From the IMG/VR virus record IMGVR_UViG_3300037042_004100, positions 1-31,744 of that record: 31,744 bases of DNA; one strand, written 5' to 3'. The stretch is from a virus. A program made the position numbers and the translations under genes. Position 1 is the stretch's first letter; every line of letters begins with the position of its first letter. Below, one piece after another: positions 6,170-13,966 of this stretch. The notes under the pieces were generated by a model that saw only the letters and a list, made by a program, of their open reading frames with translations, was not told where the DNA came from and made no database searches.

Positions 6170-8859
6170 CAGGCCCCCACGACATACGGGACGTAGACCG
6201 TCGCATATCCACCGGCAGCACACGGCACCTGATAGGAGGACAGGCTAAGAACCAGAGAGTCTTTAGCGATTTGGAATCTCAGGAGATTGCTTGCCGTGGT
6301 ATCGGCTCCACCGGCTGGATTCTTGATCGTGATCGTTGCTGCCGACGTAACCCAGACCAGGGGTCCGGTTGTCACGCTTGGATCCGTTCCGAGGTCGTAA
6401 GCCGCCGTCAGGCCGTCCGAGTAGGTGGCCGTGATTGAGGTGGGCACAAGCGTGGGGACGGAGGTCAGCGTTGAGGCGCGCTTGAGCCCCTTGATGGTCA
6501 TGGCCGCAATCGTTGCCAGCGTGTTCCCGCTACCGATTAAGAGTTGCCGGTACACCGTGGCAGGCGCCGCCGCCGCCCCCGGCTTTTGGGGCACCACCGG
6601 CACATTCTGCCCCCGCTCTTCCGCACGGTCGGCCCGCTTCTGGAGGTCAACCACGGAAGAGGCCATCGATCCACCCAGGGACGGGCTGGCCGATTGGTTG
6701 ATGCGCGACATCCACGCCGGGGCCGGGGGAAGATCAGTCCGCACGGTGACGCGGCCTTCCTGCCAGCGGTAGGCGACCTCTTCGACGGCGGTATCAAGCA
6801 AAACGTAGTATCCGCCCAAGTCGGTCATGCGTCCGATCATCGTTCCAACCTTGGCCCAGGCCGGGAGGCTATCGATGTTCCCTAGCTCAATCGTCGCCGT
6901 GATGCGCTCGGAAAAAGCGTAGGCTGCGGCAAGATTGGCGAGCCTCTGAGCGGTCGGCCAATCGTTGCGGGCGTGGGTCAGGGTAGCGACAACATCCGGC
7001 TCAATCTGCTCATCAGTCGTGGCCTTGGGTTTGGTGCCAACGATGGCCCCGGCGTGCACCCACCAAGACTGAAGCTCGGGCGCGTCGATGGTCAAAGTCT
7101 TCCGCGCAAGGCCAGCCGTTGATCCGCTTCGGAGTTTCTTGATTTCGATCTTCTGAGCGGACGGGATTGCAACCGTCAACACCACGTCCCGCCAATCTAC
7201 CACGGGGACGCCAACCGCCTCAAGGTCAGCTGCGTCTTCTGCCGTTGGCGACAGGCTGGAGGGCTCCATGCTGGTCCAGTCGCCCTTGCCCAGCCACTCG
7301 GCAGGGGTGGCAATCAACCGGATGCCCGGGGCGCGATCATCGATGTCGAGGCCGAACCCGGGGCGGCGTCCGTATTCCTGGCCGAGGTCGTACCAAAGCG
7401 GCTCGTCTGTGCCGCGAGACTGGACCCGGGCGAATGCCAATGGTGGCAGATACGACGGGGAGGCATCATCGTCGGCCAACCCATACGCAGTGCCATTGGC
7501 AGACACCCCGCGCTTCCACGGGATAATCCGTTCAACTTGCGTTGTAGGCCACGCCGGATCCCGCGCCTCGGACAGGTTGGCGGTGGCGGTGGTTCCATTC
7601 CAAGTGATCAGCGGGAAAAAGTTTGTCGTCGGGGTGCCAACGCCAGGGGTCGCGCTGGTCTTCATCGGTCCGGTGTTGGTCCCTGGTCCAATCAAGAACC
7701 GGGAGAACACGGCGGAAAGAGAAGCCCCGCCGCGAACCTGGGCATTGCGGTCCGCTTGCTGGGACAGGGACAAATCCCCGTAGTCGAAAGCGGTAGAGGC
7801 CCCGGCCTTATATGCCGTCAATGCCGTGGCAGACCAGCCCTTGTCGGCCCATCCGTCTTTGGTGGCCAATGCTCCGGCGAACACAATCGGCCCGCCCACT
7901 AGGCGGATTTCATCGTAGACGCTGGAGGTATCCCACACGACGCGGGGTTGACTGGCAACCGCCTCGTTTCTCAAGTCGATATCGGTCCCCGTGGCGACCG
8001 GGACCCCCGTGTCCCCTTCGGTCAAGAGAGCGTAGACGACAAGTTGCCAATCCCCATTTGTGGCGATGCGGATCGTCCATGAAATCCCATAGGAGCGGGA
8101 GAAGAGAAGGTCAAATATCTGGCCGATGGCCATCCCCGCCACGTCCCAGGACTCCGGAGCGGTGGTATCCTGAATGAAATCGGAAACGGAGGTATCCGCA
8201 ACGATGGTGATGTCCCCGCACCCATCGGGCATTCCCCGGGTTATGACGTGATCGGCCAGCCGCTTTCGTGTCCATAGCTGATACCCAGCCACCCCACACT
8301 GGGAACGTAGGGCAGCGAAAGCCCCGCCAGGGGTTACGGCAGATTCATAATTGCCGATCAATACCCCATTGGAGCCTGGGATGTTGGCCGGTTGTGGCGA
8401 CTGAATAACGGTGCCGGTTGACCCGTCAGACATCAACCACCACTCGGGGATGATCTGGTCTAAGATGGTCCCCAAGCCGTTGGCGGTCATGGTGCCATTG
8501 TAGGATGGATCAACCCCGGGGATTAACCCAGCGTCAAAGGACTCCACTGCCCCGGCCCATTCGACTTTGTTCCAGTCGAATGCCGGTTGTCCATTAACGT
8601 CCGGAGCGGAGCACACCACAACCCACTGGCCGGGGGAAAGTTGATCCGGGGCGCGCTGGGGAACCAGGGTTCCCGGGTCCATCTTGCGGGTACGGACCAC
8701 CTGAAACTGTGCAGCCCCCCGAGAGTTCGCGGACAGCGTGGCGGTAATCGGGATAAGCCTGGACTCGTATTTCCACGAAGACGCTTGATTGTCCCACTTA
8801 AAAAACGTTTGACCCCCAGCTGTACGCCCGGGCAGGATCCAAACGCGGCGAGGGTTCAC
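6169..8859 (-). CDS. tail hub / baseplate-like minor tail protein (896 aa)
   Basis: This is the largest tail gene after the tape measure. The N-terminal part (RRVWILPGRTAGG, ITATLSANSRGAAQFQVV, VEWAGAVESFDAG) has the feel of the tail-hub domains that start many siphophage tail-associated proteins. The middle region contains repeated strand-turn patterns, and the C-terminal part has a Pro/Ala linker (VPVVPQKPGAAAAPATVY) followed by a beta domain. It starts with GTG (8859), in a GTGA overlap with the preceding gene and with GAGGTGG upstream. Position two genes after the tape measure supports a role at the tail tip, where it would form the hub and hold the receptor-binding protein encoded next. 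No enzymatic motif is recognised. Confidence 0.6.
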   Translation of the reverse strand: MNPRRVWILPGRTAGGQTFFKWDNQASSWKYESRLIPITATLSANSRGAAQFQVVRTRKMDPGTLVPQRAPDQLSPGQWVVVCSAPDVNGQPAFDWNKVEWAGAVESFDAGLIPGVDPSYNGTMTANGLGTILDQIIPEWWLMSDGSTGTVIQSPQPANIPGSNGVLIGNYESAVTPGGAFAALRSQCGVAGYQLWTRKRLADHVITRGMPDGCGDITIVADTSVSDFIQDTTAPESWDVAGMAIGQIFDLLFSRSYGISWTIRIATNGDWQLVVYALLTEGDTGVPVATGTDIDLRNEAVASQPRVVWDTSSVYDEIRLVGGPIVFAGALATKDGWADKGWSATALTAYKAGASTAFDYGDLSLSQQADRNAQVRGGASLSAVFSRFLIGPGTNTGPMKTSATPGVGTPTTNFFPLITWNGTTATANLSEARDPAWPTTQVERIIPWKRGVSANGTAYGLADDDASPSYLPPLAFARVQSRGTDEPLWYDLGQEYGRRPGFGLDIDDRAPGIRLIATPAEWLGKGDWTSMEPSSLSPTAEDAADLEAVGVPVVDWRDVVLTVAIPSAQKIEIKKLRSGSTAGLARKTLTIDAPELQSWWVHAGAIVGTKPKATTDEQIEPDVVATLTHARNDWPTAQRLANLAAAYAFSERITATIELGNIDSLPAWAKVGTMIGRMTDLGGYYVLLDTAVEEVAYRWQEGRVTVRTDLPPAPAWMSRINQSASPSLGGSMASSVVDLQKRADRAEERGQNVPVVPQKPGAAAAPATVYRQLLIGSGNTLATIAAMTIKGLKRASTLTSVPTLVPTSITATYSDGLTAAYDLGTDPSVTTGPLVWVTSAATITIKNPAGGADTTASNLLRFQIAKDSLVLSLSSYQVPCAAGGYATVYVPYVVGA

Positions 8860-9248
8860 ACTACCACCTCAAGTGTCCAAGAGATTTCCACCCGGTACGC
8901 AGCAACTGACCCGACCGTGGGACCGTTGCCACGACAGGCGCGCATCACGATTTGGACATCGTCAACACGCACAACGGGGAAGGTCTTGGCGAACGGGTCC
9001 ACGACCTTGACCACGGTCCCCGGCATGGCCTCGACCGTGGTCCTAAGCGCGGCCGCCTGGGACAGCGACACGCAGACGGTAGTTGTCTGGATAGACGAGG
9101 CCGGGGCACGCTTGTGGAGGTTCTGGAAGCCCGAGAAGTCAACGCCAGGGCGTACAAATTGATCGACCACGTTGCGGCCACCGGCAAGGGTTCCTGACCA
9201 TCCGTGACAGGTGACTGATCCGATCGTTCCAGCGGCGACGAGTGCCAT
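8856..9248 (-). CDS. minor tail protein, distal-tail-like (130 aa)
   Basis: A 130-aa beta-rich protein lies between the tape measure and the large hub protein, the position of the distal tail protein (Dit-like) or a hub adaptor. It starts MALVAAGTIGSVTCHGWSG and ends with strands VAAYRVEISWTLEVVV. ATG 9248 is three bases from the tape-measure stop. No specific family is recognised; assignment is from position. Confidence 0.55.
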   Translation of the reverse strand: MALVAAGTIGSVTCHGWSGTLAGGRNVVDQFVRPGVDFSGFQNLHKRAPASSIQTTTVCVSLSQAAALRTTVEAMPGTVVKVVDPFAKTFPVVRVDDVQIVMRACRGNGPTVGSVAAYRVEISWTLEVVV

Positions 9249-9250
9249 TC

Positions 9251-10558
9251 TTATTGCCCTACCAGACTTTGAACAAGGCCAAGGGAGTCAGTCCGCCCGC
9301 CAGTCAATGCCACCTGTTGGGCAGCATATTGGCCAGACAGGGAATTGATGCCGTTGGTAAGCCGGTCAAAGGCTCGCCACAAAGGGCCCTGTTCATCAAG
9401 GGCCTGCTTTAGGGCCTCTAGTTTTGTTGAGTTTTCCCGGTAGGCGTCGGCCTGCAAGTTGATGAGCGGGTTTTGCACGTCGATAAATTGCCGGGTCAGG
9501 GCCTCGATGGAAAGCCCCAGGTTGCCCTGTTCGGCAAGACCCGTGCGCGCCTGGAGCGCCCGCCCGGCGCGGATGTCGCCCGCCACAGAGGAACCCGCTA
9601 GGTTAGCCTCACGCCGTGCGACTTCCTCAGCGGTGACGCGGCGGGACTCACTGACGGACAGGGCCCGGCCGATAGCTACGTTGCCATCACCGCCACGGAA
9701 CCCAACGTCCTGAAGTTGCTTCACGGCCTCTTGCAGCCCGGTACCGCTTAGGGTCGCCAGACGGCGGGCTGCTTCCACGATCTGCCGGGTTGCGTCAAGG
9801 CCACGGCCCCCGCGCTGGGCATCAAGGACCGCGCCTTGTGTGTCGGTAATGCCAAATGAGGTTCCACCCTTGGCCGAAACTGCCGCATCCTTGGCTAGCT
9901 TGGCGAAGGCGGGGCCAAGGGATTCTAACCGCAGGAGGTTAGCCCCCTGGCCTTCTAAGGCACGGACACCGCTCTGCGCCTTCATGTCCCGGGCGGTCCG
10001 GTCCATGGCGGCTTCCTTGACCTGACCATCGACCCTGGCGAGGGCCAGCCGGTTAGAATTGGCCAGGATCCCGTTGAATAGCTTGAGGGTCGCGCCAACG
10101 GCTACGGCCCCAGCGGCCAGGGCTCCGAAACCAGCGCCAAGGGCCCCGACCTCGCCAAGGCCGGAAGCCTGACCGATGGCCCCGCCGAACTTGCCGACAG
10201 ACCTAGCGATCCGCGCCCCGATGGACTTAGACGGGGCGTTAGCGGCCTCTGCAACCTTAGCCGCCTGCTGCTGCGCCCGCTCCTGCGTTTTCTGGTCTAG
10301 CTGCTGCGCCCTGATAGCGGCCTCTGCTTGCTTCTGGCGATACTGCGCGGCCTTAAATGGGTCCAGCTTTGACGATGCCCCAGCCTGACCAAACGTGGGG
10401 ATTCCGGCCTTGGTCTGCGCCTTGTTGGCGGCCTCGGTCGCCTTCTCGCGCAACTTCTCAGACTTAGCGACTTGGTCCGACTTTTTAGCAAGGTTGTCCA
10501 AGCCCTTTTCGGCCTGGGCTTGGCCGATCATTGCTACCGTAAACTCAAGGTCTGCCAT
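9251..10558 (-). CDS. tape measure protein
   Basis: The tape measure sets tail length and passes into the host membrane on ejection. The 435-aa product starts with a short beta segment and then a long Lys/Ala/Gln-rich coiled coil (about residues 15-115, EKLREKATEAANKAQTKAG and AAIRAQQLDQKTQERAQQQA). A Gly/Ala-rich hydrophobic stretch follows (about 128-168, GALGAGFGALAAGAVAVGA), then more helices. This is the expected architecture, and it sits just after the chaperone frameshift pair. At about 1.5 angstrom per residue it predicts a tail of roughly 65 nm, short for a siphovirus. ATG 10558 has CGGAG seven bases upstream. Confidence 0.85.
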   Translation of the reverse strand: MADLEFTVAMIGQAQAEKGLDNLAKKSDQVAKSEKLREKATEAANKAQTKAGIPTFGQAGASSKLDPFKAAQYRQKQAEAAIRAQQLDQKTQERAQQQAAKVAEAANAPSKSIGARIARSVGKFGGAIGQASGLGEVGALGAGFGALAAGAVAVGATLKLFNGILANSNRLALARVDGQVKEAAMDRTARDMKAQSGVRALEGQGANLLRLESLGPAFAKLAKDAAVSAKGGTSFGITDTQGAVLDAQRGGRGLDATRQIVEAARRLATLSGTGLQEAVKQLQDVGFRGGDGNVAIGRALSVSESRRVTAEEVARREANLAGSSVAGDIRAGRALQARTGLAEQGNLGLSIEALTRQFIDVQNPLINLQADAYRENSTKLEALKQALDEQGPLWRAFDRLTNGINSLSGQYAAQQVALTGGRTDSLGLVQSLVGQ

Positions 10559-10561
10559 GGC

Positions 10562-11286
10562 TCAACTCCGAAATACGGGCGCACGCCCGGTGGCCCAAAG
10601 GTGATCGGCTACGGCAGCCGCTTCAGCCGGGGCAAGAGGCGTCCCCGGGTAGACCCCGCCGCACGCCAGCGCAACGGCCCGGCGTCGGCGGGCTAGGCTT
10701 TTGGGTGAGTACCCATGATGGCCGACAAGACCGGTTCAATGTCGGCGGTGGTGATCCACCGGAGGTCCGAAAGAAGCTCAGGGGTCAGGCGGTAACGGGC
10801 CATCAAGGCCAAGGCGATAACGCGCAGGACCTGAGGGTCCGTAAGATTGATGGATTCGGAGGCGATCCGATCAAAGAGCGCGAAAGCCTCGGAGCCAAAG
10901 GCCGTAGCCGGGCCGGTGATCTGACCGGAGAACAAGTCCACGACCTGGGGGGAATGGGTCGCCAGCGGGATCGTCAGGTACAGGCCGGAAGACAACTGGA
11001 GGTCGATACCAGCGGGGCCAGAGTCGCGCCAGAGTTGCCCTGGAGAAGGGAGGACCGCCGGGGCAAGGTAGTGCCGACCATCGGGGAGTGAGCGCCATTG
11101 ACCGGGGCGGTGGTCAGGCTTGGCGCATCCTGTCCAGTAGGCGATCACGCCGTGACCAAGCTCCGGATGCTCCCAATCGGCAACAGACCACGGGCCCGCG
11201 TCCATGATCGGGGCCAGGGCCGGGATCTGGAACGCGGGCGCGGATCGCTGGCCCGGCAGGAAGTAGGCCGGGCTGATCAGGACCAC
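10562..11286 (-). CDS. tail assembly chaperone, -1 frameshift product (G-T type)
   Basis: A -1 shift on CCCAAAA (10705-10699) bypasses the TAG at 10693 and adds 45 residues ending at the TGA at 10562, three bases before the tape-measure ATG. The extension starts SLARRRRAVALACGG, passes through PLAPAEAAAVADHL and ends in APVFRS. It therefore fills an otherwise empty 134-base gap exactly. In lambda and many other phages the long and short products are made at a fixed ratio and load onto the tape measure before tube polymerisation. The coding join is 11286-10699 then 10699-10562. The ratio of products cannot be judged from sequence. Confidence 0.75.
10655..10705 (-). promoter_or_regulatory. programmed -1 ribosomal frameshift signal
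   Basis: Minus strand: slippery heptamer C CCA AAA in the correct phase (10705-10699), a six-base spacer (10698-10693) that includes the TAG stop, then a 12-bp GC-rich stem with one bulge. CCCGCCG-ACGCC (10692-10681) pairs with GGCGT-G-CGGCGGG (10667-10655) around a 13-base loop. Sequence, phase, spacer and stem all match the standard -1 frameshift layout. Confidence 0.85.
10693..11286 (-). CDS. tail assembly chaperone, short (zero-frame) product
   Basis: The gene between tail tube and tape measure encodes the tail assembly chaperone in most siphophages (lambda gpG position). The 197-aa product is unlike lambda gpG in sequence; its C-terminal half is helical (LFDRIASESINLTDPQVLRVIALALMARYRLTPELLSDL). 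The N-terminal half is Pro/Gly-rich. Start is GTG 11286, overlapping the tube gene by ten bases with AAGG upstream. The last codons are CAC CCA AAA GCC TAG, which contain a perfect zero-frame slippery heptamer, so a longer product is also expected. Confidence 0.75.
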   Translation of the reverse strand: MVLISPAYFLPGQRSAPAFQIPALAPIMDAGPWSVADWEHPELGHGVIAYWTGCAKPDHRPGQWRSLPDGRHYLAPAVLPSPGQLWRDSGPAGIDLQLSSGLYLTIPLATHSPQVVDLFSGQITGPATAFGSEAFALFDRIASESINLTDPQVLRVIALALMARYRLTPELLSDLRWITTADIEPVLSAIMGTHPKA

Positions 11287-11669
11287 ACGCCCGCCTTGGC
11301 GCGATAGGTCACAGAGGCGGTCCCGTTGCCATTAGCTGGGGCACCGGGGCTCTTGCCAGTGCAGACGGCGTCGGCAACGGTGAAGGTGATGGTCGGGGTG
11401 CTGGTGGCAGCGCCCGAACCGTCCGCACGGTGGCGGAACACGACCACAAGGGAGGACACCACAGAACCAACCGCCAGGGCGTTAATCCCCGGGAGATTGG
11501 TTGAAGTCGCGGTGATTTCCACGACGTGCTGGTCAGTCATCACGCCGTTAATCGTAATGCCGCCATCATACGAAATATCCGTGACGCTGGCGGATTCGTT
11601 GATGGTCACATCGGTCAGGCCGGTGACTCCCGTACAGGTCAAAGCGCGATAGGCAAGAAGGTCGGCCAT
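11277..11669 (-). CDS. major tail tube protein
   Basis: The 130-aa product is a compact beta-protein (GLTDVTINESASVTDISYDGG, QHVVEITATSTNLPG, GSVVSSLVVVFRHR, TPTITFTVADAVC, NGTASVTYRAKAG). The strand-rich pattern and the position directly before the chaperone pair and tape measure fit the tube protein, which polymerises as stacked hexamers. ATG 11669; 61 bases separate it from the gpG-like gene, and that gap carries one copy of a repeated 22-base element. Its stop overlaps the chaperone start by ten bases. Confidence 0.75.
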   Translation of the reverse strand: MADLLAYRALTCTGVTGLTDVTINESASVTDISYDGGITINGVMTDQHVVEITATSTNLPGINALAVGSVVSSLVVVFRHRADGSGAATSTPTITFTVADAVCTGKSPGAPANGNGTASVTYRAKAGVWS

Positions 11670-11711
11670 GGTGATTCCCTTGCTGGAAAATCATCATGGC
11701 GGCCAGACCTT

Positions 11712-11734
11712 GGCGAACCGGCGCGGGTTCCTAG
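11712..11734 (-). repeat. intergenic 3' element, copy A
   Basis: Minus strand TAGGAACCCGCGCCGGTTCG directly includes the TAG stop of the gpG-like gene. GAACC and GGTTC form a small hairpin. Two more copies sit at 20029-20050 and 26394-26417, each likewise beginning at a TAG stop and filling one of the few sizeable gaps of the operon. Confidence 0.55.
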
Positions 11735-12333
11735 CCCACCCTCAGATTTCGCCCCAAGCTTACCGATAGGAAACGCTGCATCACGGCGATCATCTTTGCG
11801 CGGTCGGCCATATTCGGCTTGACCGGTTCGCGCACGGGTAGGGATCCCGATCCTTCGGCGTGGTACTTCGCATACTCCGGCAGGCGGGCAAAGATGACTC
11901 GGCCCCGGTCACCGGTGGGAACGATAACCACCCGGGCACGACCAGCGGTCACGGCCTGTCGAAGCGTTCCATATCGGACAAGGATTGGGAGGTTTTTGCT
12001 GGATCCAAGACCAGTCATCTCCCCGGTGCTGCTCTGATAGGCCACGGCGGTCATGCCGGAAACCTTGCGGCCTAGTTTCTTCTGCACCTTCCGCAAGTGC
12101 GACGCATTCCCGGCCTTGGCCCTTGCGTAGTCGTACGACAGTGGTGCAAACCGGGCGTTCCCCTGCCCCTTGAAACGGTCATCAACGATCGGATCACCAC
12201 GGCCTGCAACGCCAGCGGAGGAACCCCCGGCCCCACCATTAGCGAAGGCCATGCAGCCTTGCTCAAGCATAGCGCGAAGCCGGGTCTTGGTTTGGTCAAC
12301 CTTGAGCAGCAAGCCACGGGGGTTGGCGCTCAT
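11731..12333 (-). CDS. gpG-like virion morphogenesis / tail completion protein
   Basis: The 200-aa basic protein has the pattern of Mu gpG-like morphogenesis proteins. A helical N-terminus (KVDQTKTRLRAMLEQG) is followed by a Gly-rich loop with FAPLSYDYARAKAG, then SSKNLPILVRYGTLRQAV and the late motif YAKYHAEGSGSLPVREP, close to the Y..YH..G....P.RPF signature of the family. In Mu-like phages gpG helps join head and tail or completes the tail. It follows the MuF-like gene, as in Mu (F then G), with an ATGA overlap. Start is ATG 12333. Confidence 0.7.
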   Translation of the reverse strand: MSANPRGLLLKVDQTKTRLRAMLEQGCMAFANGGAGGSSAGVAGRGDPIVDDRFKGQGNARFAPLSYDYARAKAGNASHLRKVQKKLGRKVSGMTAVAYQSSTGEMTGLGSSKNLPILVRYGTLRQAVTAGRARVVIVPTGDRGRVIFARLPEYAKYHAEGSGSLPVREPVKPNMADRAKMIAVMQRFLSVSLGRNLRVG

Positions 12334-13964
12334 ACCTGCCCCGCGAGATACGACTGCACCTGTCCCTGTGTGGCTGGCGGCAGAGACGACAGGGCCAGCC
12401 CACCGGCCTGGACCTTGGCGGCAAGCGATGCGACCTCACGGGCAGAGAGAGCCCCGGGCGGGCTGGTCATCACCTGGGACACCATGCGGACGATCTCGCG
12501 GCCATCTGGCAAACCCAGACGCTTGGCCTCCAGGAACCCCCGGGCGGTGGCCTCGGCAGGGTTGCCCCGGCTCATCACATCAGCGATGGATTCCCAGCCC
12601 GGGGCGTTGTCGTTTAGCCAGTCCTTGTAGGGCAGGCCCGGAACCGCCTCGGGATTGGCGGGAGCGGTCGGGAGGATCTGGCGAGCGACGGCCCCCGGCT
12701 TCCCTGTAGCGGCAACGTGAACCAGCGTGCAGCGGCAATTGCTTGTAAATGCACCATCGCTCACAACATGCCCGAACGGAGAACGGAAATCGTAAACATG
12801 ACCATCATAATCAAACCGGATGACCTCAACAACCTCATCAAGGATTACCTTGCCGGAGGACTCATTAATGATCTCGCTTACAAATACGGGGTTAGCGCAA
12901 ATGGCGTCCGTAAACGGCTTGTAGAGGCAGGAGTAAAAATGCGGACCAAATCCGAATCGGACCGCATCAAGGCGGGGTGTGTTGACGATATCAACTCCAT
13001 CCTCAGTGATTACGATGCCGGGGAGTCCATTAATTCCATAGCCAATAGGGTATCCATGTCCCGCCCCGCCATCCGGCGATGGCTGATGAAGGCCGGGGCC
13101 AAGATCCGAACCTCTTCTGAGCAAGAGCGAATCAAGTGGGCTTCCATGCCCAAAGATCGTCGGGATGCCCAGGTAGCGGCTGCCCACAATGCTGCGAGGA
13201 TCAAACTCAATGGGCGTCCCCTCACAGCTCAATGTTACCTTGCCGGAGCCAAGGAAAGGGCGGAATCCCGCCGAATGACCCGCTATGAGGCCTCCATCTG
13301 CAACTACCTTCTTTCCCTGGGGCTGGAAGTAATCCCCCAAAAACAGGTAGGCCCCTACAACGTCGATTTTGCCATTGATGGACTCCCCGTCGCCGTGGAA
13401 GTAATGAGGGGAGTTGCGGGCATGCGACACCGGCCCCGCATTCAAAAGCGCACGAAACACTTGCTCGGCGGTGGGTGGGCGGTGGTATTCATCTACCTCA
13501 GCCAAGGAGCCCCCAACGACCTGACGAGGATCGACAAGCACCTTGTCCCCATTGTTGATGCTGCCCGCCGCAATGAGCCCATTGCTGGTAACTGTTGGGT
13601 GATTCGCTGTAACCCGAAGCCTAGCACCGCTCTTTGTGCGGATCTCGACGGCATCCCCTTTATAGAGTGCGCGTGATGCTCCATCAAAGATGCCGGATAT
13701 AGGAGCATCAGGAAGGAAGCACCCGAAGTCCATAGGAGGGATCGGCGCACGGGGATCATCAAGCCGCCAAACGGTACCATGGAGCGCCGCATGAGATGGC
13801 CTCACCCGATCATCCGGCGTCCCAGCGGGATCATGCTCCCCGGGCCCGGTCTGGCACACAAGCTGGACAAATACGGCATCGGCATCAAGAACGCCCTGTG
13901 CCTCGGCCTCTTGCCGGGTCGGGTCGTCAATCGGTAGGCCGGTCAGTGGAGCGGCAATGGGCAT
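12330..13964 (-). CDS. MuF-like minor head protein interrupted by an intein
   Basis: MuF-like proteins sit near the portal and take part in head morphogenesis. The 544-aa precursor is an 81-residue N-extein, a 328-residue intein (residues 82-409) and a 135-residue C-extein, giving a 216-aa spliced protein. Joining the exteins restores the family signature R-P-x-H-A-A-L-x-G-x-V ... D-D-P ... P-P-x-D-F-G-C-R-C. The intein splits it immediately before the CRC motif, whose first Cys is the +1 nucleophile. ATG 13964 is chosen (GGGAAGG upstream); a TTG at 13970 is too near the SD. The C-extein beyond CRC is helical. The upstream gene may supply the helical N-terminal part of the usual MuF domain. 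A nuclease gene lies antisense inside the intein. Confidence 0.85.
   Translation of the reverse strand: MPIAAPLTGLPIDDPTRQEAEAQGVLDADAVFVQLVCQTGPGEHDPAGTPDDRVRPSHAALHGTVWRLDDPRAPIPPMDFGCFLPDAPISGIFDGASRALYKGDAVEIRTKSGARLRVTANHPTVTSNGLIAAGSINNGDKVLVDPRQVVGGSLAEVDEYHRPPTAEQVFRALLNAGPVSHARNSPHYFHGDGESINGKIDVVGAYLFLGDYFQPQGKKVVADGGLIAGHSAGFRPFLGSGKVTLSCEGTPIEFDPRSIVGSRYLGIPTIFGHGSPLDSLLLRRGSDLGPGLHQPSPDGGAGHGYPIGYGINGLPGIVITEDGVDIVNTPRLDAVRFGFGPHFYSCLYKPFTDAICANPVFVSEIINESSGKVILDEVVEVIRFDYDGHVYDFRSPFGHVVSDGAFTSNCRCTLVHVAATGKPGAVARQILPTAPANPEAVPGLPYKDWLNDNAPGWESIADVMSRGNPAEATARGFLEAKRLGLPDGREIVRMVSQVMTSPPGALSAREVASLAAKVQAGGLALSSLPPATQGQVQSYLAGQV
12738..13721 (-). mobile_element. intein in the MuF-like head protein
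   Basis: The intein is 328 residues, from Cys1 (codon 13721-13719) to the final Asn (12740-12738). Block A is CFLPDAPISGIFDGASRALY and block B is RLRVTANHPTVTSNG with the TxxH histidine. Block F is VIRFDYDGHVYDFRSPFGH and block G is AFTSN before +1 Cys. The penultimate residue is Ser instead of the common His. There is no in-frame endonuclease domain. Instead the nuclease is on the other strand (12798-13676) and covers all but the first 15 and last 20 codons. Confidence 0.88.
12798..13676 (+). CDS. homing endonuclease, Vsr/DUF559-like, antisense within the MuF intein
   Basis: The 292-aa product has two tandem helix-turn-helix modules, residues about 15-45 (INDLAYKYGVSANGVRKRLVEAG) and 68-100 (INSIANRVSMSRPAIRRWLMKAG). 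A linker and a nuclease domain of the Vsr / DUF559 type follow: TRYE (E164), YNVDF (D190), AVEV (E201), then basic residues and GWAVVFIYL. This E-D-E core belongs to the PD-(D/E)XK fold seen in EDxHD homing nucleases. Starts at 12717 (GTG) and 12768 (ATG) share the frame; 12798 is chosen because it has GGAA upstream and lies well inside the intein. Its codons lie exactly in register with the antisense intein codons, so absence of TTA, CTA and TCA codons keeps the intein open. It would cut intein-free MuF genes and spread the intein. Confidence 0.8.
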   Translation: MTIIIKPDDLNNLIKDYLAGGLINDLAYKYGVSANGVRKRLVEAGVKMRTKSESDRIKAGCVDDINSILSDYDAGESINSIANRVSMSRPAIRRWLMKAGAKIRTSSEQERIKWASMPKDRRDAQVAAAHNAARIKLNGRPLTAQCYLAGAKERAESRRMTRYEASICNYLLSLGLEVIPQKQVGPYNVDFAIDGLPVAVEVMRGVAGMRHRPRIQKRTKHLLGGGWAVVFIYLSQGAPNDLTRIDKHLVPIVDAARRNEPIAGNCWVIRCNPKPSTALCADLDGIPFIECA

Positions 13965-13966
13965 GT

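Noticed and set aside
4922-6223. Endolysin among the tail-end genes
   Set aside because: No catalytic motif of lysozyme, amidase, peptidase or transglycosylase is visible in any of the tail-end proteins.
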